The notes under the pieces were generated by a model, which ran no database searches, was not told the origin of the DNA, and was given only the letters and a program-made list of their open reading frames with translations. Of a stretch of 64,000 bases of DNA, positions 47,138 through 56,912 are shown in pieces (the first letter of the stretch is position 1; every line of letters begins with the position of its first letter). The stretch lies in the NCBI RefSeq assembly GCF_017991995.1, contig NZ_JAGOPN010000020.1:1-64000 (forward strand), given 5' to 3'. The DNA comes from Pseudacidovorax sp. (lineage in GTDB: Bacteria; Pseudomonadota; Gammaproteobacteria; Burkholderiales; Burkholderiaceae_C). The translations under genes were made by a program, and so were the position numbers.

Positions 47138-48384
47138 CAGAAGTCCACGAGGCTCAGGCCGACGGACAGGACGGTGCGCTTGCGGTTGTAGTCCACCAGC
47201 GTGTCGCCGTAGCCGTGGAACAGCTGCACATGGAAGCGCAGGTCGCTCTTGGCCGGATCGCCGATGGCGCGCAGCCATTCGAGTCGCACCGAGCCCTTGC
47301 CGCTGCCGCCGATGAGCCCGCGTGCGGTGCCGCGCAGCGTGTTGACCGGGTCCACGTTCCAGGTGCCGATGATCTCGCTGTGGCCCAGGTAGCTGGTGAT
47401 GTCGGGGTTGTCGTCGTCGGCCGCGCTTTCGTGCACGCGGTGCCACACGCGGGCGGTGATGGCGAATCGGTTGTCCAGCTCCACGCCGCCCATCAGGTAG
47501 ACGCGGTTCCAGCTGCGCGACAGCGGCAGGCTCTGACCGTTGGACTGGTGCACCAGCCCCAGGCCCGCATAGCGCCAGCGCCAGCCGCCGGGCAGGCTCA
47601 GGTCCAGCGGGTAGGCGTACATGAGCTCGGGCTCATGGTCCGTGGTGCGGAAGGGTCGCGACAGGTCCGAGTTGAAGACCTGCCAGGTCGACTGCTGCGT
47701 GTAGCCGAACCACAGCGAATCGCGGCGCAGCGGGTCGCCACGCGTGAGCAGGCCCTCGGCCAGCTTGGTGCGCACCGAAAGTCCGATGCGCATCTCGCTG
47801 GGCTGGTAGGCCATGGCCGTGCCGGTGTGCCCCTCGGCGGGCGAGGTGGGCGTCTGCGGCCGGCCGTCGGCGGTGGAGATCGACACGTTCAGCGGCCGGT
47901 AGCCGCGGAAGGTGAAGGTGCCGCAGCTACTGCCTTCCTCCAGCTCCCAAAAGCGCGAGAGCGCTGAGTACTGGCGGTCGCGGCAGCCTTCGGTGTCGGC
48001 CACGGCGATCACGCGCGTGGCGGGCTGGGCCACGTCCACGGGTTTGTCCACGGCCGGTGCGTCCGGCGGCTGCGCAGAGGCGAGCGCGGGCGGGGCCGGT
48101 GGCAGCGTGGCGGCAGGTGTCTGCTGCTGCAGGGCCCAGCGGTCGAAGCAGGCCAGCCGGGCGGCGTTGTCGGCGGAAAGGCGCGCGCACTGCTGCCAGG
48201 TGAGTTGGGCGTCCGCCAGCGGGCTGGGCGGAAGGCCCGGTGCGGGGGCGGCCTGTGCCAGCGCGCGTGTCTGGGCCTGGACTGCGAACGGACTGGCCAG
48301 GGCAGCCAGCGTCAGGAAGCTCAGGGTGAGGGGCGTTTGCGCAGAACGACGGGCACGCTCTGCTCGGTGGCGGTGTTGCGCCAT
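47137..48384 (-). CDS. pldA: Outer-membrane phospholipase A (OMPLA)
   Basis: 415 aa from the ATG at 48384; a signal peptide ends at about AVQAQ. A proline-rich spacer (about 45-110) precedes a 12-strand-barrel phospholipase domain with the catalytic LVHQSNGQSLPLSRSWNR (His-Ser dyad) and a late DDDNPDITSYLG calcium-site-like segment. It should cleave phospholipids that reach the outer leaflet of the outer membrane. The start overlaps the upstream lipoprotein gene by 64 bases, and a GTG at 48408 is an alternative. Confidence 0.9.
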   Translation of the reverse strand: MAQHRHRAERARRSAQTPLTLSFLTLAALASPFAVQAQTRALAQAAPAPGLPPSPLADAQLTWQQCARLSADNAARLACFDRWALQQQTPAATLPPAPPALASAQPPDAPAVDKPVDVAQPATRVIAVADTEGCRDRQYSALSRFWELEEGSSCGTFTFRGYRPLNVSISTADGRPQTPTSPAEGHTGTAMAYQPSEMRIGLSVRTKLAEGLLTRGDPLRRDSLWFGYTQQSTWQVFNSDLSRPFRTTDHEPELMYAYPLDLSLPGGWRWRYAGLGLVHQSNGQSLPLSRSWNRVYLMGGVELDNRFAITARVWHRVHESAADDDNPDITSYLGHSEIIGTWNVDPVNTLRGTARGLIGGSGKGSVRLEWLRAIGDPAKSDLRFHVQLFHGYGDTLVDYNRKRTVLSVGLSLVDF

Positions 48385-48746
48385 GTTCCAGTGAACTCCT
48401 TGCCGCACGAGGCGGGCTGCAGGTCTGTGGTCCAGACCGCGCTGATCGTGCGGCCGTCCCGGGATTCGTCGAGGCTGAACTGGCCGTCGGCATTGATGTC
48501 GCCGGCCAGCTGGGCCAGCGGGGAGCCGGCCCTGGCGATGGTGCCACGCACGCTGCCCGCGTATTCCGGATGCGGGCGCAATTCGACGTCAGCGGGCGCC
48601 GCGTCGTTCTGGAAGCGCGCATCCCACCAGCCATAGAGGTCCGAGGGCTTCATGTCGCTGGCCGTGGCCGGACAGCCGGGCGGCACGCGGGTGCCCGCGC
48701 AGCCGGCGGCGGCCAGCGCGATCAGCAGAGAGGGCAGCAGGCGCAT
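48321..48746 (-). CDS. Putative lipoprotein
   Basis: 141 aa with AAGGAG before the ATG at 48746. MRLLPSLLIALAAAGCAG is a lipoprotein signal peptide with the modified cysteine at residue 16. The mature part (DLYGWWDARFQND ... GSVRGTIARAGSPLAQLAGDINADGQFSLDESRDG) looks like a small beta-rich domain with an EF-hand-like DINADGQFSLDE loop. The 3' end overlaps pldA, so it may be a periplasmic partner of the phospholipase. No named family is recognised. Confidence 0.75.
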   Translation of the reverse strand: MRLLPSLLIALAAAGCAGTRVPPGCPATASDMKPSDLYGWWDARFQNDAAPADVELRPHPEYAGSVRGTIARAGSPLAQLAGDINADGQFSLDESRDGRTISAVWTTDLQPASCGKEFTGTWRNTATEQSVPVVLRKRPSP

Positions 48747-48766
48747 CGCGGCTCCTTGGGGCGGTA

Positions 48767-50839
48767 TCAGTTCGAGGGCTCGGCGGCCGAGGCGGCCGCA
48801 GCGGCGCGGCGCGCGAACTCGGCGCGCAGGGCCTTGAGCTTCTCGCGCGGGTCTTCCTTGGCCGTGGTCTTGTCCAGCGCCATCTCGGCGATGAAGCGGC
48901 TGGGCGCGGCCTGCACCATCTCGCGGCCCTTCTTGCGGCGCTTCATCCAGCTCACGGCCAGCGTGCGCTGGGCGCGGGTGATGCCCACGTACATCAGGCG
49001 GCGCTCTTCCTGCAGGCGCTCGGCGATGCTTTCCGTGACCTTCTCCTGCCGGCCTTCGTCGTCGTCCAGCTTGAAGGGCAGCAGGCCCTCGTTCACGCCG
49101 ACCAGCATCACGTGCGGCCACTCCAGGCCTTTGGAGGCATGCAGCGTGGAGAGGGTGAGCACGTTCTGGTCCTGCTCGCGCTCGCTGATGGTGGACAGCA
49201 GCGAGATGGTCTGCGCCACCTCCAGCAGGCTCTTGGCCTCGGGGCCGCTGGTGGCGCCGGAGGCGTCCTCCACCTGGCCGCCGCAGCGCTGCGACATCCA
49301 GTCGCAGAACTCCAGCACGTTGGTCCAGCGGCTGGCCGCGGCCTGCTCGCTGTCCTCGCCGTCGTAGAGGTGCTTCTCGTACTCGATGTCCTTGAGCCAG
49401 TCCATCAGGAAGGCCCGCGCGCCCTCGGCGCCGACGGTGTGGCGGGCGCGGTATTCGAGGTCGTTGATGTAGCGGCCGAACTCGTGCAGTCCCTCGATGC
49501 CGCGCTTGGGCACGGCGCTGGGCAGCGAGGGCGAGAACAGCGCCTCGAACAGGCTGATCTTGTACTGGCTGGCGAACACGCCCAGCTGCTGCAGCGTGGT
49601 GTGCCCGATGCCGCGTTTGGGCGTGGTCACGGCGCGCAGGAAGGCCGGGTCGTCGTCGTTGTTGACCCACAGGCGGAACCAGCCGCACAGGTCCTTGATC
49701 TCGGCGCGGTCGAAGAAGCTCTGGCCGCCCGACACCTTGTACGGGATGTTGGCGCGGCGCAGCGCCTGCTCGAAGATGCGCGCCTGGTGGTTGGCGCGGT
49801 AGAGGATGGCGAAGTCGCGCCATTCCTTCTGCGTGGAGCTTTCGCGCAGGCCCTGGATGCGGGCCACCGTGCGCTCGGCTTCGTGCTGCTCGTTGTCGCA
49901 GTCCACCACGCGCACCGGCTCGCCCTCGCCCAGCTCGCTGAACAGCGTCTTGGGAAAGAGCTTGGGATTGGGCCCGATCACGTTGTTGGCCGCGCGCAGG
50001 ATGGCGCTGGTGGAGCGGTAGTTCTGCTCCAGCTTGATGACCTTGAGCTGCGGATAGTCGATCGGCAGCTTCTTGAGGTTGTCCAGCGTGGCGCCGCGCC
50101 AGCCGTAGATGGACTGGTCGTCGTCGCCCACGGCGGTGAAGCGGCCGCGCTCGCCGGCGAGCAGCTTGAGCACCTCGTACTGGGTGGCGTTGGTGTCCTG
50201 GTACTCATCGACCAGGATGTGGCCCAGCAGCTTCTGCCACTTCTCGCGCACGGCCTCGTGCTTGTGCAGAAGCTGCAGCGGCATGCCGATGAGGTCGTCG
50301 AAGTCCACGCTCTGGTAGGCCGTCAGGCGCTCCTCGTAGCGGGCCATGATCTTGGCGGTGATGCGCTCGTTGTCGTCCAGTGCCTGGGCCTCGGCCTCGG
50401 CCGAATTGAGGCCCATGTTCTTCCACTTGCTGATCGTCCACTGCCAGGTGCGGGCGGTGGCCGTGTCGGTGGTGCCGCCGGCGTCCTTGAGGATCTTGGT
50501 GACGTCGTCCGCGTCCAGGATGCTGAACTGCGGCTTGAGGCCCAGCACGCCGCCGTCCTCGCGCATCATGCGCACGCCCAGGGCGTGGAAGGTGCACACC
50601 ACCACCTGCTTGGCGTCGCGGCCGATCAGGCCCTTGGCCCGCTCGCGCATCTCGGCCGCCGCCTTGTTGGTGAAGGTGATGGCCGCGATGCGCTTGGGCT
50701 CCAGCCCGGCCTGGATCAGCCGCGCGATCTTGTGGGTGATCACCCGCGTCTTGCCCGAACCCGCGCCGGCGAGCACCAGGCAGGGCCCGTGGAGGTAGTT
50801 GACCGCTTCCTGCTGGGCGAGATTGAGGCCGGAGGACAT
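48767..50839 (-). CDS. rep: ATP-dependent DNA helicase Rep/UvrD family
   Basis: 690 aa from the ATG at 50839, close to E. coli Rep (673). All superfamily 1A motifs are present: Walker A AGAGSGKT, Ia ITFTNKAAAEM, II DEYQDTN, III GDDDQSIYGWRGA, IV EQNYRST, V LSTLHASKGLEW and VI YVGITRAQRTLAVSW. The C-terminus ends in an Ala-rich tail rather than the UvrD-type Tudor end, so Rep is favoured. It unwinds DNA 3' to 5' at stalled forks. Divergent from the transporter gene. Confidence 0.9.
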   Translation of the reverse strand: MSSGLNLAQQEAVNYLHGPCLVLAGAGSGKTRVITHKIARLIQAGLEPKRIAAITFTNKAAAEMRERAKGLIGRDAKQVVVCTFHALGVRMMREDGGVLGLKPQFSILDADDVTKILKDAGGTTDTATARTWQWTISKWKNMGLNSAEAEAQALDDNERITAKIMARYEERLTAYQSVDFDDLIGMPLQLLHKHEAVREKWQKLLGHILVDEYQDTNATQYEVLKLLAGERGRFTAVGDDDQSIYGWRGATLDNLKKLPIDYPQLKVIKLEQNYRSTSAILRAANNVIGPNPKLFPKTLFSELGEGEPVRVVDCDNEQHEAERTVARIQGLRESSTQKEWRDFAILYRANHQARIFEQALRRANIPYKVSGGQSFFDRAEIKDLCGWFRLWVNNDDDPAFLRAVTTPKRGIGHTTLQQLGVFASQYKISLFEALFSPSLPSAVPKRGIEGLHEFGRYINDLEYRARHTVGAEGARAFLMDWLKDIEYEKHLYDGEDSEQAAASRWTNVLEFCDWMSQRCGGQVEDASGATSGPEAKSLLEVAQTISLLSTISEREQDQNVLTLSTLHASKGLEWPHVMLVGVNEGLLPFKLDDDEGRQEKVTESIAERLQEERRLMYVGITRAQRTLAVSWMKRRKKGREMVQAAPSRFIAEMALDKTTAKEDPREKLKALRAEFARRAAAAASAAEPSN

Positions 50840-50901
50840 GGCGAGAGGGGGGAGGGCTGCAGGCGCCGCGGCGCTGGATCGGCCGGACGCAAAAGCGCGC
50901 A

Positions 50902-51915
50902 ATGATACTGGCGGGGGGCTGGCGACGAGAATGCGCCGCCGTGCTTGCCGTCTTTGCCGCCACCTTCCCCTTCTTCGCGCTGATTGCCCTGGGCTACCTG
51001 GCCGCTCGGCGCGGGCTGATGCCGCTGGAGGCGATTCCGGGCCTGAACGTCTTCGTCCTGTACTTCGCACTGCCCTGCATGCTGTTCCGCTTTGCGGCCG
51101 GCACGCCGCTGGCGCAACTGCTCGATGCACGGGTGGCGCTGGTGTGGGGCGTGGCCGCGCTGGCGATGGTGGCGCTGGCCACTGCCGCCGCGCGGCGCGC
51201 CGGACACCACTGGAACGACGCCGCCTTCGGCGCGCTGGTGGCCGCCTTTCCCAACACCGGCTTCATGGGCGTGCCGCTTTTGGCCGCGCTGCTGGGGCCG
51301 GCAGTCGCGGGGCCGGTGATCGTCACCATCGCCTTCGACATGGTGCTGACCTCCTCGCTGTGCATCGCCCTGTCGCGGCTGGACACGCACGAGGGCGGCG
51401 CCGCGGCCCAAGCCGTGCGGCGCGCGCTGGGCGGCATCGTGCGCAACCCGATGCCCTGGTCGATGGTGCTGGGCGCGCTGGGCTCCGCGCTGCAGTGGCG
51501 GCTGCCGGCACCGGTCGACCGCACGGTGGGCATGCTGGCGGACGCGGCGTCGCCAGCGGCGCTGTTCACCATCGGCGCGGTGCTGGCGCGCTCGGCCCTG
51601 CGGGCGCGCGAGGGCGGCGCGCAACTGCCGTGGCGCGCCGCGCTGCGCGACCTGTTGCCGGTGGTGGGCTTCAAGCTGCTGGTGCATCCGCTGCTGGTGC
51701 TCGGGCTGGTGACGGCGCTGGCAGCAGCAGGCACCGGGCTGTCGCCGCTGGCCGGCGTGGCGCTGGTGCTCACGGCGGCGCTGCCCAGTGCCAGCAACGT
51801 CTCGATGCTGGCCGAGCGCTACGGCGCGGACACCGGCCGGGTGGCGCGGATCATCCTGTGGACGACCGTCGGCGCCTCCCTGAGCTTTCCGCTGGCGGTG
51901 TCGCTCACGCGCTGA
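50902..51915 (+). CDS. AEC family transporter
   Basis: 337 aa integral membrane protein with about ten helices. Typical auxin-efflux-carrier family features: ALIALGYLAARRGLMPLEAIPGLNVFVLYFALPCMLFRF, AAFPNTGFMGVPLLAALLG and VALVLTAALPSASNVSMLAERYG. Substrates in bacteria are often small dicarboxylates, but cannot be predicted here. The ATG at 50902 gives an N-terminal extension; a GTG at 50941 is a reasonable alternative start. It is divergent from rep. Confidence 0.88.
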   Translation: MILAGGWRRECAAVLAVFAATFPFFALIALGYLAARRGLMPLEAIPGLNVFVLYFALPCMLFRFAAGTPLAQLLDARVALVWGVAALAMVALATAAARRAGHHWNDAAFGALVAAFPNTGFMGVPLLAALLGPAVAGPVIVTIAFDMVLTSSLCIALSRLDTHEGGAAAQAVRRALGGIVRNPMPWSMVLGALGSALQWRLPAPVDRTVGMLADAASPAALFTIGAVLARSALRAREGGAQLPWRAALRDLLPVVGFKLLVHPLLVLGLVTALAAAGTGLSPLAGVALVLTAALPSASNVSMLAERYGADTGRVARIILWTTVGASLSFPLAVSLTR

Positions 51916-52030
51916 GCCGCTGCCGAGACGGACGCCATAGGCCCTTCGTTCCCCCTGGCATGCGAGGTATTCCTACGCCGCGCGGACGCGGCTGGGCCTA
52001 ATGTGAGCGCATGTTTCAGAGGTTCTGATC

Positions 52031-52258
52031 ATGCAGACATGGGTTCGCGTGATGGTCGCCGTGGCGGCACTGGCCGCGGTGGGTGCAATGGCCGCGCACG
52101 GCCAGGTGCGATGGGCCGCCGCCCTTCTGGCGGCTGGCGCCGTCCTGCTCGCGATCGGTCTGTGGGCCGTCCGCCTGCGCTCGACGCGCCGGCGGGTGCT
52201 CTCCTACGTGCAGGTCATCAAGCCCCCGCTCGGGCACATCGAGCACCGTCAGGCCTGA
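52031..52258 (+). CDS. Small two-helix membrane protein
   Basis: 75 aa with AGAGG nine bases before the ATG. Two hydrophobic helices (about residues 6-23 and 27-47) are followed by a basic cytoplasmic tail (RLRSTRRRVLSYVQVIKPPLGHIEHRQ). No family recognised. It stands alone between the transporter and priA on opposite strands. Confidence 0.6.
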   Translation: MQTWVRVMVAVAALAAVGAMAAHGQVRWAAALLAAGAVLLAIGLWAVRLRSTRRRVLSYVQVIKPPLGHIEHRQA

Positions 52259-52331
52259 GGGATGCCGGCATATTCCACGGGCCGGGGTGACCGCCCCGCG
52301 GTGAAAGGCCGCGATGCCGCGGGAGCGTGCC

Positions 52332-54455
52332 TCAGATCGCCTGGGGATCCACGTCGATCAGCCACCGGATGATCCCCTGCCCCTCCGGACCGCGCCGCAG
52401 CGCATGCAGCCGCGGATGCCACTGCGCCAGCAGGCGCTGCAGCGCCACCCGCGATTCGCTTTCGACCAGCATCTGCGCCCGTTCCACATTGGCCACGCGC
52501 TGGATCGCCAGCGGCACCGCCGGATAGCGTTGCACGGCGGTTGCCTCGGGCAGATCGTCCACCGCCGAGCTGGCGGCCGTCAGAAATGCCTGGGCCGCTT
52601 CCTGCGTACGGGCGTCGGCGCGCAGCAGCGCCTGGTAGGCGAAGGGTGGCAGGCTGGCGGCGCGCCGCTCTTCCAGCTGCTGTTCGGCAAAGGCCGCGTA
52701 GTCGTGCCGCCGCAGCGCCGCGAACAGCGGATGCTGCGGATGGAAGCTCTGGATCCACATCTCCGCCCGGCTGCCCTGTGCCGCCAGCCAGGCGCTGTCG
52801 CGGCCTGCCCGCCCGCCCGACTGCATCAGCAGCGAGAACAGCCGCTCCGGCGCGCGGAAGTCGCTGGAGAACAGCGCGCCGTCGGGGTTGATGGCCGCCA
52901 CCAGCGTGATGCGCCGGAAGTCGTGGCCCTTGGCGATCATCTGCGTGCCCACCAGCACGTCCACGGCGCCGTCGTGCACCTGCGCCAGCTGCTGGGCAAG
53001 GGCGCCCTCGTGCCGGGTGCTGTCGGCGTCGATGCGGGCGATGCGAACCGGGCCGCCGCCGTCGCCCTCGGGCCGCTGCACGCCCGCCAGCAATTCGGCC
53101 AGTTCCTCCTCCAGCCGTTCGGTGCCGCGGCCCACGGGGGCGATGTCCAGGTTGCCGCAGGCCGGGCAGGCGCGCGGCACGCGTTCGGCAAAGCCGCAGT
53201 GGTGGCAGCGCAGGCTGCGGTCGATCTTGTGGAAGACGCGGTAGGCGCTGCAGTGCGGGCATTCGCTCTTCCAGCCGCAGTCGCCGCAGGCCAGCACCGG
53301 GGCATAACCGCGGCGGTTGAGCAGGAGCATGCTCTGCTCGCCGCGGGCCACGCGCTGGGCGATGGCGTCCACCAGCGCGGCCGACAGGCGGGTGCGCGGC
53401 GGCTGCAGGGTCATGTCCACCAGCCGGACGGTGGGCAGGTCGCCGGCCCCGACGCGGCTGGGCATGGACAGGCGCCGGTAGCGGCCGCCGGCATCGCCGT
53501 CCGACGGCGGGCGGCTGCCCCACCAGCTTTCCAGCGACGGCGTGGCCGAGCCCAGCAGCACCCGGGCGCCTTCGCGCCGGCCCCGCCACACGGCGAGGTC
53601 GCGCGCGGAATAGCGGGCGCCTTCCTGCTGCTTGTAGCTGGGGTCGTGTTCCTCGTCGACCACGAGCAGCGCCAGCCGGGGCAGGCTGGCGAAGATGGCC
53701 ATGCGCGTGCCCAGCACGATGCGGGCGCGGCCCAGGTGTGCCGCCAGCCAGCTGGCCAGGCGCTGGGGATTCGTCATGCCGCTGTGCATCGACACCACCG
53801 CGCCCGGCCCGTAGATCGGCGCGAAGCGGGCGACGAAGCGCGCCTCCAGCTGGGGCGTGAGGTTGATCTCCGGCACCATCACCAGGGCCTGCGCCTCGGG
53901 GTCGGCCTCCAGCAGCTCGGCCACGGCCTGCAGGTAGACCTCGGTCTTGCCGCTGCCGGTGCTGCCGTGCAGCAGGAAGACGCCCGCATCGCCTGCGCGC
54001 AGTTCGGCCAGCACGGCCGCCTGCTCGGCGGTGGGCGGGCGGGGCGCGTCGCCCTCCACCGGCGCCGCCGCCTTGGGCTGGCGGGCGAGCCGACGCGCGA
54101 GCTGGTCGGCGCCCAGTTCCCGCAACTGGGGCGGCAGGCCGGCCAGCGCCACTTCGCCGATGGCGCGCTGGTAATAGCGGGCCGCGAATTCCACCAGATC
54201 GCGCCAGCCGGCCGAGAGGGGCGGCAGGCCCTCCAGCACGGCGGCCACGGCGCGCAGGGTGGTGCCTGCGGGCTCCCCCCCGGCCTCCCCCCACACCACG
54301 CCCAACACCTCGCGCTGGCCCAGCGGCACCCGCACCAGCGCTCCCGCCGGCACCGGGCTGGGCGTGATGTAGGTCAAAGGTTCGGAGATGCCGCTGTGGG
54401 CCGGCGTCTGCACCGCCACCCGCACGCGAACCCCGGTTTGGGACGCTTCATTCAT
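52332..54455 (-). CDS. priA: Primosomal protein N' (replication restart helicase PriA)
   Basis: 707 aa from the ATG at 54455 (54476 is an alternative). Replication-fork recognition domain (VAVQTPAHSGISEPLTY...), Walker A GSTGSGKTE, DEEHD box, and two zinc-binding cysteine clusters CGDCGWKSECPHCSAYRVFHKID and CHHCGFAERVPRACPACGN are all present. PriA loads the replicative helicase at stalled forks. A perfect DnaA-box 9-mer (TGTGGATAA) lies 67 bases upstream of the start. Confidence 0.95.
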   Translation of the reverse strand: MNEASQTGVRVRVAVQTPAHSGISEPLTYITPSPVPAGALVRVPLGQREVLGVVWGEAGGEPAGTTLRAVAAVLEGLPPLSAGWRDLVEFAARYYQRAIGEVALAGLPPQLRELGADQLARRLARQPKAAAPVEGDAPRPPTAEQAAVLAELRAGDAGVFLLHGSTGSGKTEVYLQAVAELLEADPEAQALVMVPEINLTPQLEARFVARFAPIYGPGAVVSMHSGMTNPQRLASWLAAHLGRARIVLGTRMAIFASLPRLALLVVDEEHDPSYKQQEGARYSARDLAVWRGRREGARVLLGSATPSLESWWGSRPPSDGDAGGRYRRLSMPSRVGAGDLPTVRLVDMTLQPPRTRLSAALVDAIAQRVARGEQSMLLLNRRGYAPVLACGDCGWKSECPHCSAYRVFHKIDRSLRCHHCGFAERVPRACPACGNLDIAPVGRGTERLEEELAELLAGVQRPEGDGGGPVRIARIDADSTRHEGALAQQLAQVHDGAVDVLVGTQMIAKGHDFRRITLVAAINPDGALFSSDFRAPERLFSLLMQSGGRAGRDSAWLAAQGSRAEMWIQSFHPQHPLFAALRRHDYAAFAEQQLEERRAASLPPFAYQALLRADARTQEAAQAFLTAASSAVDDLPEATAVQRYPAVPLAIQRVANVERAQMLVESESRVALQRLLAQWHPRLHALRRGPEGQGIIRWLIDVDPQAI

Positions 54456-54814
54456 GCTTGTTTCGACAAGCAACATCTAAGTGTTTGATTTCTCGGGAGT
54501 TTGGCAGTCATCCAGAGTTCCTGTGGATAACTTTGTTGATAGGCGGCTGTGAAGGCCGCCAAAGCCCGTCAAATCAAGGCCTTGGCCAGATTGCCCGTAA
54601 AAAGGGCAGGGTGACGAATCCATAGGAATCAATCACTTAGCAGTGCTCGACGGCAGGGGCTCCGCCGTGGCAGGCACCCGGTGTTATGGCGCACCGCAGC
54701 ACGAACTTTGTGCATAAGTAGGGGCGCGGGGGCTTGACAAAGCGCCAAAGCCCTGCCGGCGCCCGTTCCATGCGGGCTGGATGCTCCCTCAATGCGTGCA
54801 GCGGCGGCCGGCCG
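54456..54814. other. Intergenic region priA-hemE with a DnaA-box 9-mer
   Basis: About 340 bases with no gene. It holds TGTGGATAA at 54522-54530 (reverse complement of the DnaA consensus TTATCCACA), a GGCGGC/GCCGCC hairpin at 54542-54560, and a TTGACA at 54734-54739 without a clear -10. It probably contains the priA promoter and the end of the hemE transcript, since both genes read leftward. Confidence 0.5.
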
Positions 54815-55921
54815 TCATGCAGTCCGCTGGGCGCGCGAATGCCGGTGGACGGCCTCCACCAGCGCGGCGACATGCTCGGGCGGCGTGAACTGGCTGATGC
54901 CGTGGCCCAGGTTGAAGATGTGGGTCGGGCCGGTGGTGGCCGGATCGCGGTGCGGCACGCCGAAACGGTCGAGCAGGCGCACGGCCTCGGCCGCCACCCG
55001 GCCGGGCGGCGCGAACAGCACATTGGGGTCGAGGTTGCCCTGCAGCGCCTTGCCCTTCGGGCCTTCGCCCACGCGGGCGCGGGCCACGGCCAGGTCCACC
55101 GTCCAGTCCAGGCCGAGCACCTCGCAGTCGAGCGTGGCCATGGCCTCCAGCCACAGGCCGCCGCCCTTGGTGAACACGATGCGCGGCACGCGCTGGCCGT
55201 CCGCGCCCTCGCGCTTGAGCTGCGACAGCACGCGCGCGGTGTAGGCCATGCTGAATTCGTGGAAGGCCCCGTCGGCCAGCGCCCCGCCCCAGCTGTCGAA
55301 CACCATCACCGCCTGCGCGCCGGCGTCGATCTGGGCGTTGAGGTAGGCGGCCACGGCGTCGGCATTGATGGCCAGCATGCGGTGCATCAGGTCCGGGCGG
55401 CCGTACATCAGCGCCTTGGCATGCCGCCAGTCGCTGGAGCCGCTGCCTTCGACCATGTAGCAGGCCAGCGTCCACGGGCTGCCCGAGAAGCCGATCAGCG
55501 GCACGCGGCCGGCCAGCGCGCGGCGGATGGAGGCCACGGCGTCGAACACATAGCGCAGGCGCTCCAGGTCGGGCACTTGCAGCGCGTCGACCGCCGCCTC
55601 GTCGCGCACGGTGCGCGCGAAGCGCGGGCCTTCGCCAGCCTCGAAGGACAGCCCCAGCCCCATGGCGTCGGGCACGGTCAGGATGTCGGAGAACAGGATC
55701 GCCGCGTCCAGCGGAAAGCGGTCCAGTGGTTGCAGCGTGACCTCGGTCGCGTAGTCGACGTTGGTGGCCAGGCCCATGAAGCTGCCGGCCCGGGCGCGGG
55801 TGGCGACGTACTCCGGCAGGTAGCGGCCGGCTTGGCGCATCAGCCAGATGGGCGTGTGGTCGGTGGCCTGACGCCAGCAGGCGCGCAGGAAGCTGTCGTT
55901 CTGGAGGGGGGCGAAGGGCAT
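54815..55921 (-). CDS. hemE: Uroporphyrinogen decarboxylase
   Basis: 368 aa from the ATG at 55921. It converts uroporphyrinogen III to coproporphyrinogen III in haem synthesis. Family motifs [48 protein letters not shown] and [15 protein letters not shown] are intact, including the N-terminal Arg pair and the catalytic Asp in FSDIL. It is a cytoplasmic homodimer in the family. It lies 338 bases upstream of priA in the same direction. Confidence 0.97.
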   Translation of the reverse strand: MPFAPLQNDSFLRACWRQATDHTPIWLMRQAGRYLPEYVATRARAGSFMGLATNVDYATEVTLQPLDRFPLDAAILFSDILTVPDAMGLGLSFEAGEGPRFARTVRDEAAVDALQVPDLERLRYVFDAVASIRRALAGRVPLIGFSGSPWTLACYMVEGSGSSDWRHAKALMYGRPDLMHRMLAINADAVAAYLNAQIDAGAQAVMVFDSWGGALADGAFHEFSMAYTARVLSQLKREGADGQRVPRIVFTKGGGLWLEAMATLDCEVLGLDWTVDLAVARARVGEGPKGKALQGNLDPNVLFAPPGRVAAEAVRLLDRFGVPHRDPATTGPTHIFNLGHGISQFTPPEHVAALVEAVHRHSRAQRTA

Positions 55922-56000
55922 CGCGGGATTGTCGCAGCGGTGCCCCAGAGCGTGACGGACTTGGCGGCGGCGGTGGCTGGCGCCCCGCCGCCGGCCTCGG

Positions 56001-56711
56001 TCAACCCGTGCGGTACTTGATCGAGCAGCCGTAGGGCTTGGTGCTCGCCACCGAGATCGGGCGGCCGCCGAAGGCATCGGCCAATGCCTGGTTCACGTAG
56101 TTGGTCGCGGTCCTGATGTCGTCGGGCCGCGCCGAGGCGATGCTGTCGATGCCGCCGGCGTACACCAGCACGCCCTGGGGATCGATGATGAAGATGTGCG
56201 GCGTGGTGCGCGCGCCGTAGGCCTGGCCCACGATGCCGTCCTCGTCCATGAGCACGGCGGTGGGGGCGCCCGACTGGGCCTTCATCCAGGCGGCCAGCTC
56301 GGCCGGCGGCAGGTAGTCGCTGGCGGCGCGCTCGGTGGAGTTGATGGCCAGCCAGACCGCGCCCCGCGCGGTGGCGGCCTTCTGGGTGGCCGGCATGTTG
56401 CCGCTGCCGTAGTGCTTGCGCACGAAAGGGCAGCCGGGGTTGGTCCATTCGAGCACCACGTACCTGCCGGCAAAGTCGGACAGCTGGTGGCGCTGGCCGC
56501 TCGTGTCCACGGCGACAAAGTCGGGCGCCTTCTGGCCCACGGTCGGGGCGGCATGCGCCTGGGCATTGATCAGCAGGCTGGCGCCCAGGGCCATGGCGGC
56601 CGTCATCACGGCGCGGCGCGAGGCACGGGAGAGGGCGGCACGGGCCGCGCGGACATTGCGCGCGGCGCGCTCGGTGCGCGAAAGTTTGGATGGCGACGGC
56701 GAGGTCGACAT
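56001..56711 (-). CDS. Exported thioredoxin/peroxiredoxin-like protein
   Basis: 236 aa. A long basic N-terminus with [27 protein letters not shown] (about residues 28-54) is a signal sequence with an RR pair. The mature domain ([50 protein letters not shown]) is an AhpC/TSA-type redoxin fold with a single cysteine at GCPFV where CxxC would be expected, followed by [13 protein letters not shown] with the cis-Pro. A periplasmic thiol-dependent reductase or peroxiredoxin is likely. Confidence 0.85.
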   Translation of the reverse strand: MSTSPSPSKLSRTERAARNVRAARAALSRASRRAVMTAAMALGASLLINAQAHAAPTVGQKAPDFVAVDTSGQRHQLSDFAGRYVVLEWTNPGCPFVRKHYGSGNMPATQKAATARGAVWLAINSTERAASDYLPPAELAAWMKAQSGAPTAVLMDEDGIVGQAYGARTTPHIFIIDPQGVLVYAGGIDSIASARPDDIRTATNYVNQALADAFGGRPISVASTKPYGCSIKYRTG

Positions 56712-56912
56712 GGATGGATCAGCTCCTCATGACGGAAGGGGCCTTTGCACGGGCGGCGGGCGCCGTGTCGGCCGGGTTGAATGCTGAAGCGCAGCGGGAG
56801 CTTAGACCGCTTTCTTGAAGCCGGCGCGACAACCTGTACGGATCGGGGGAAATCGGGATCGCGCGTGCAGGCGCGGTGGCACCGGTCCAGGGCCGGGGCG
56901 CCCGGCGCCGCG

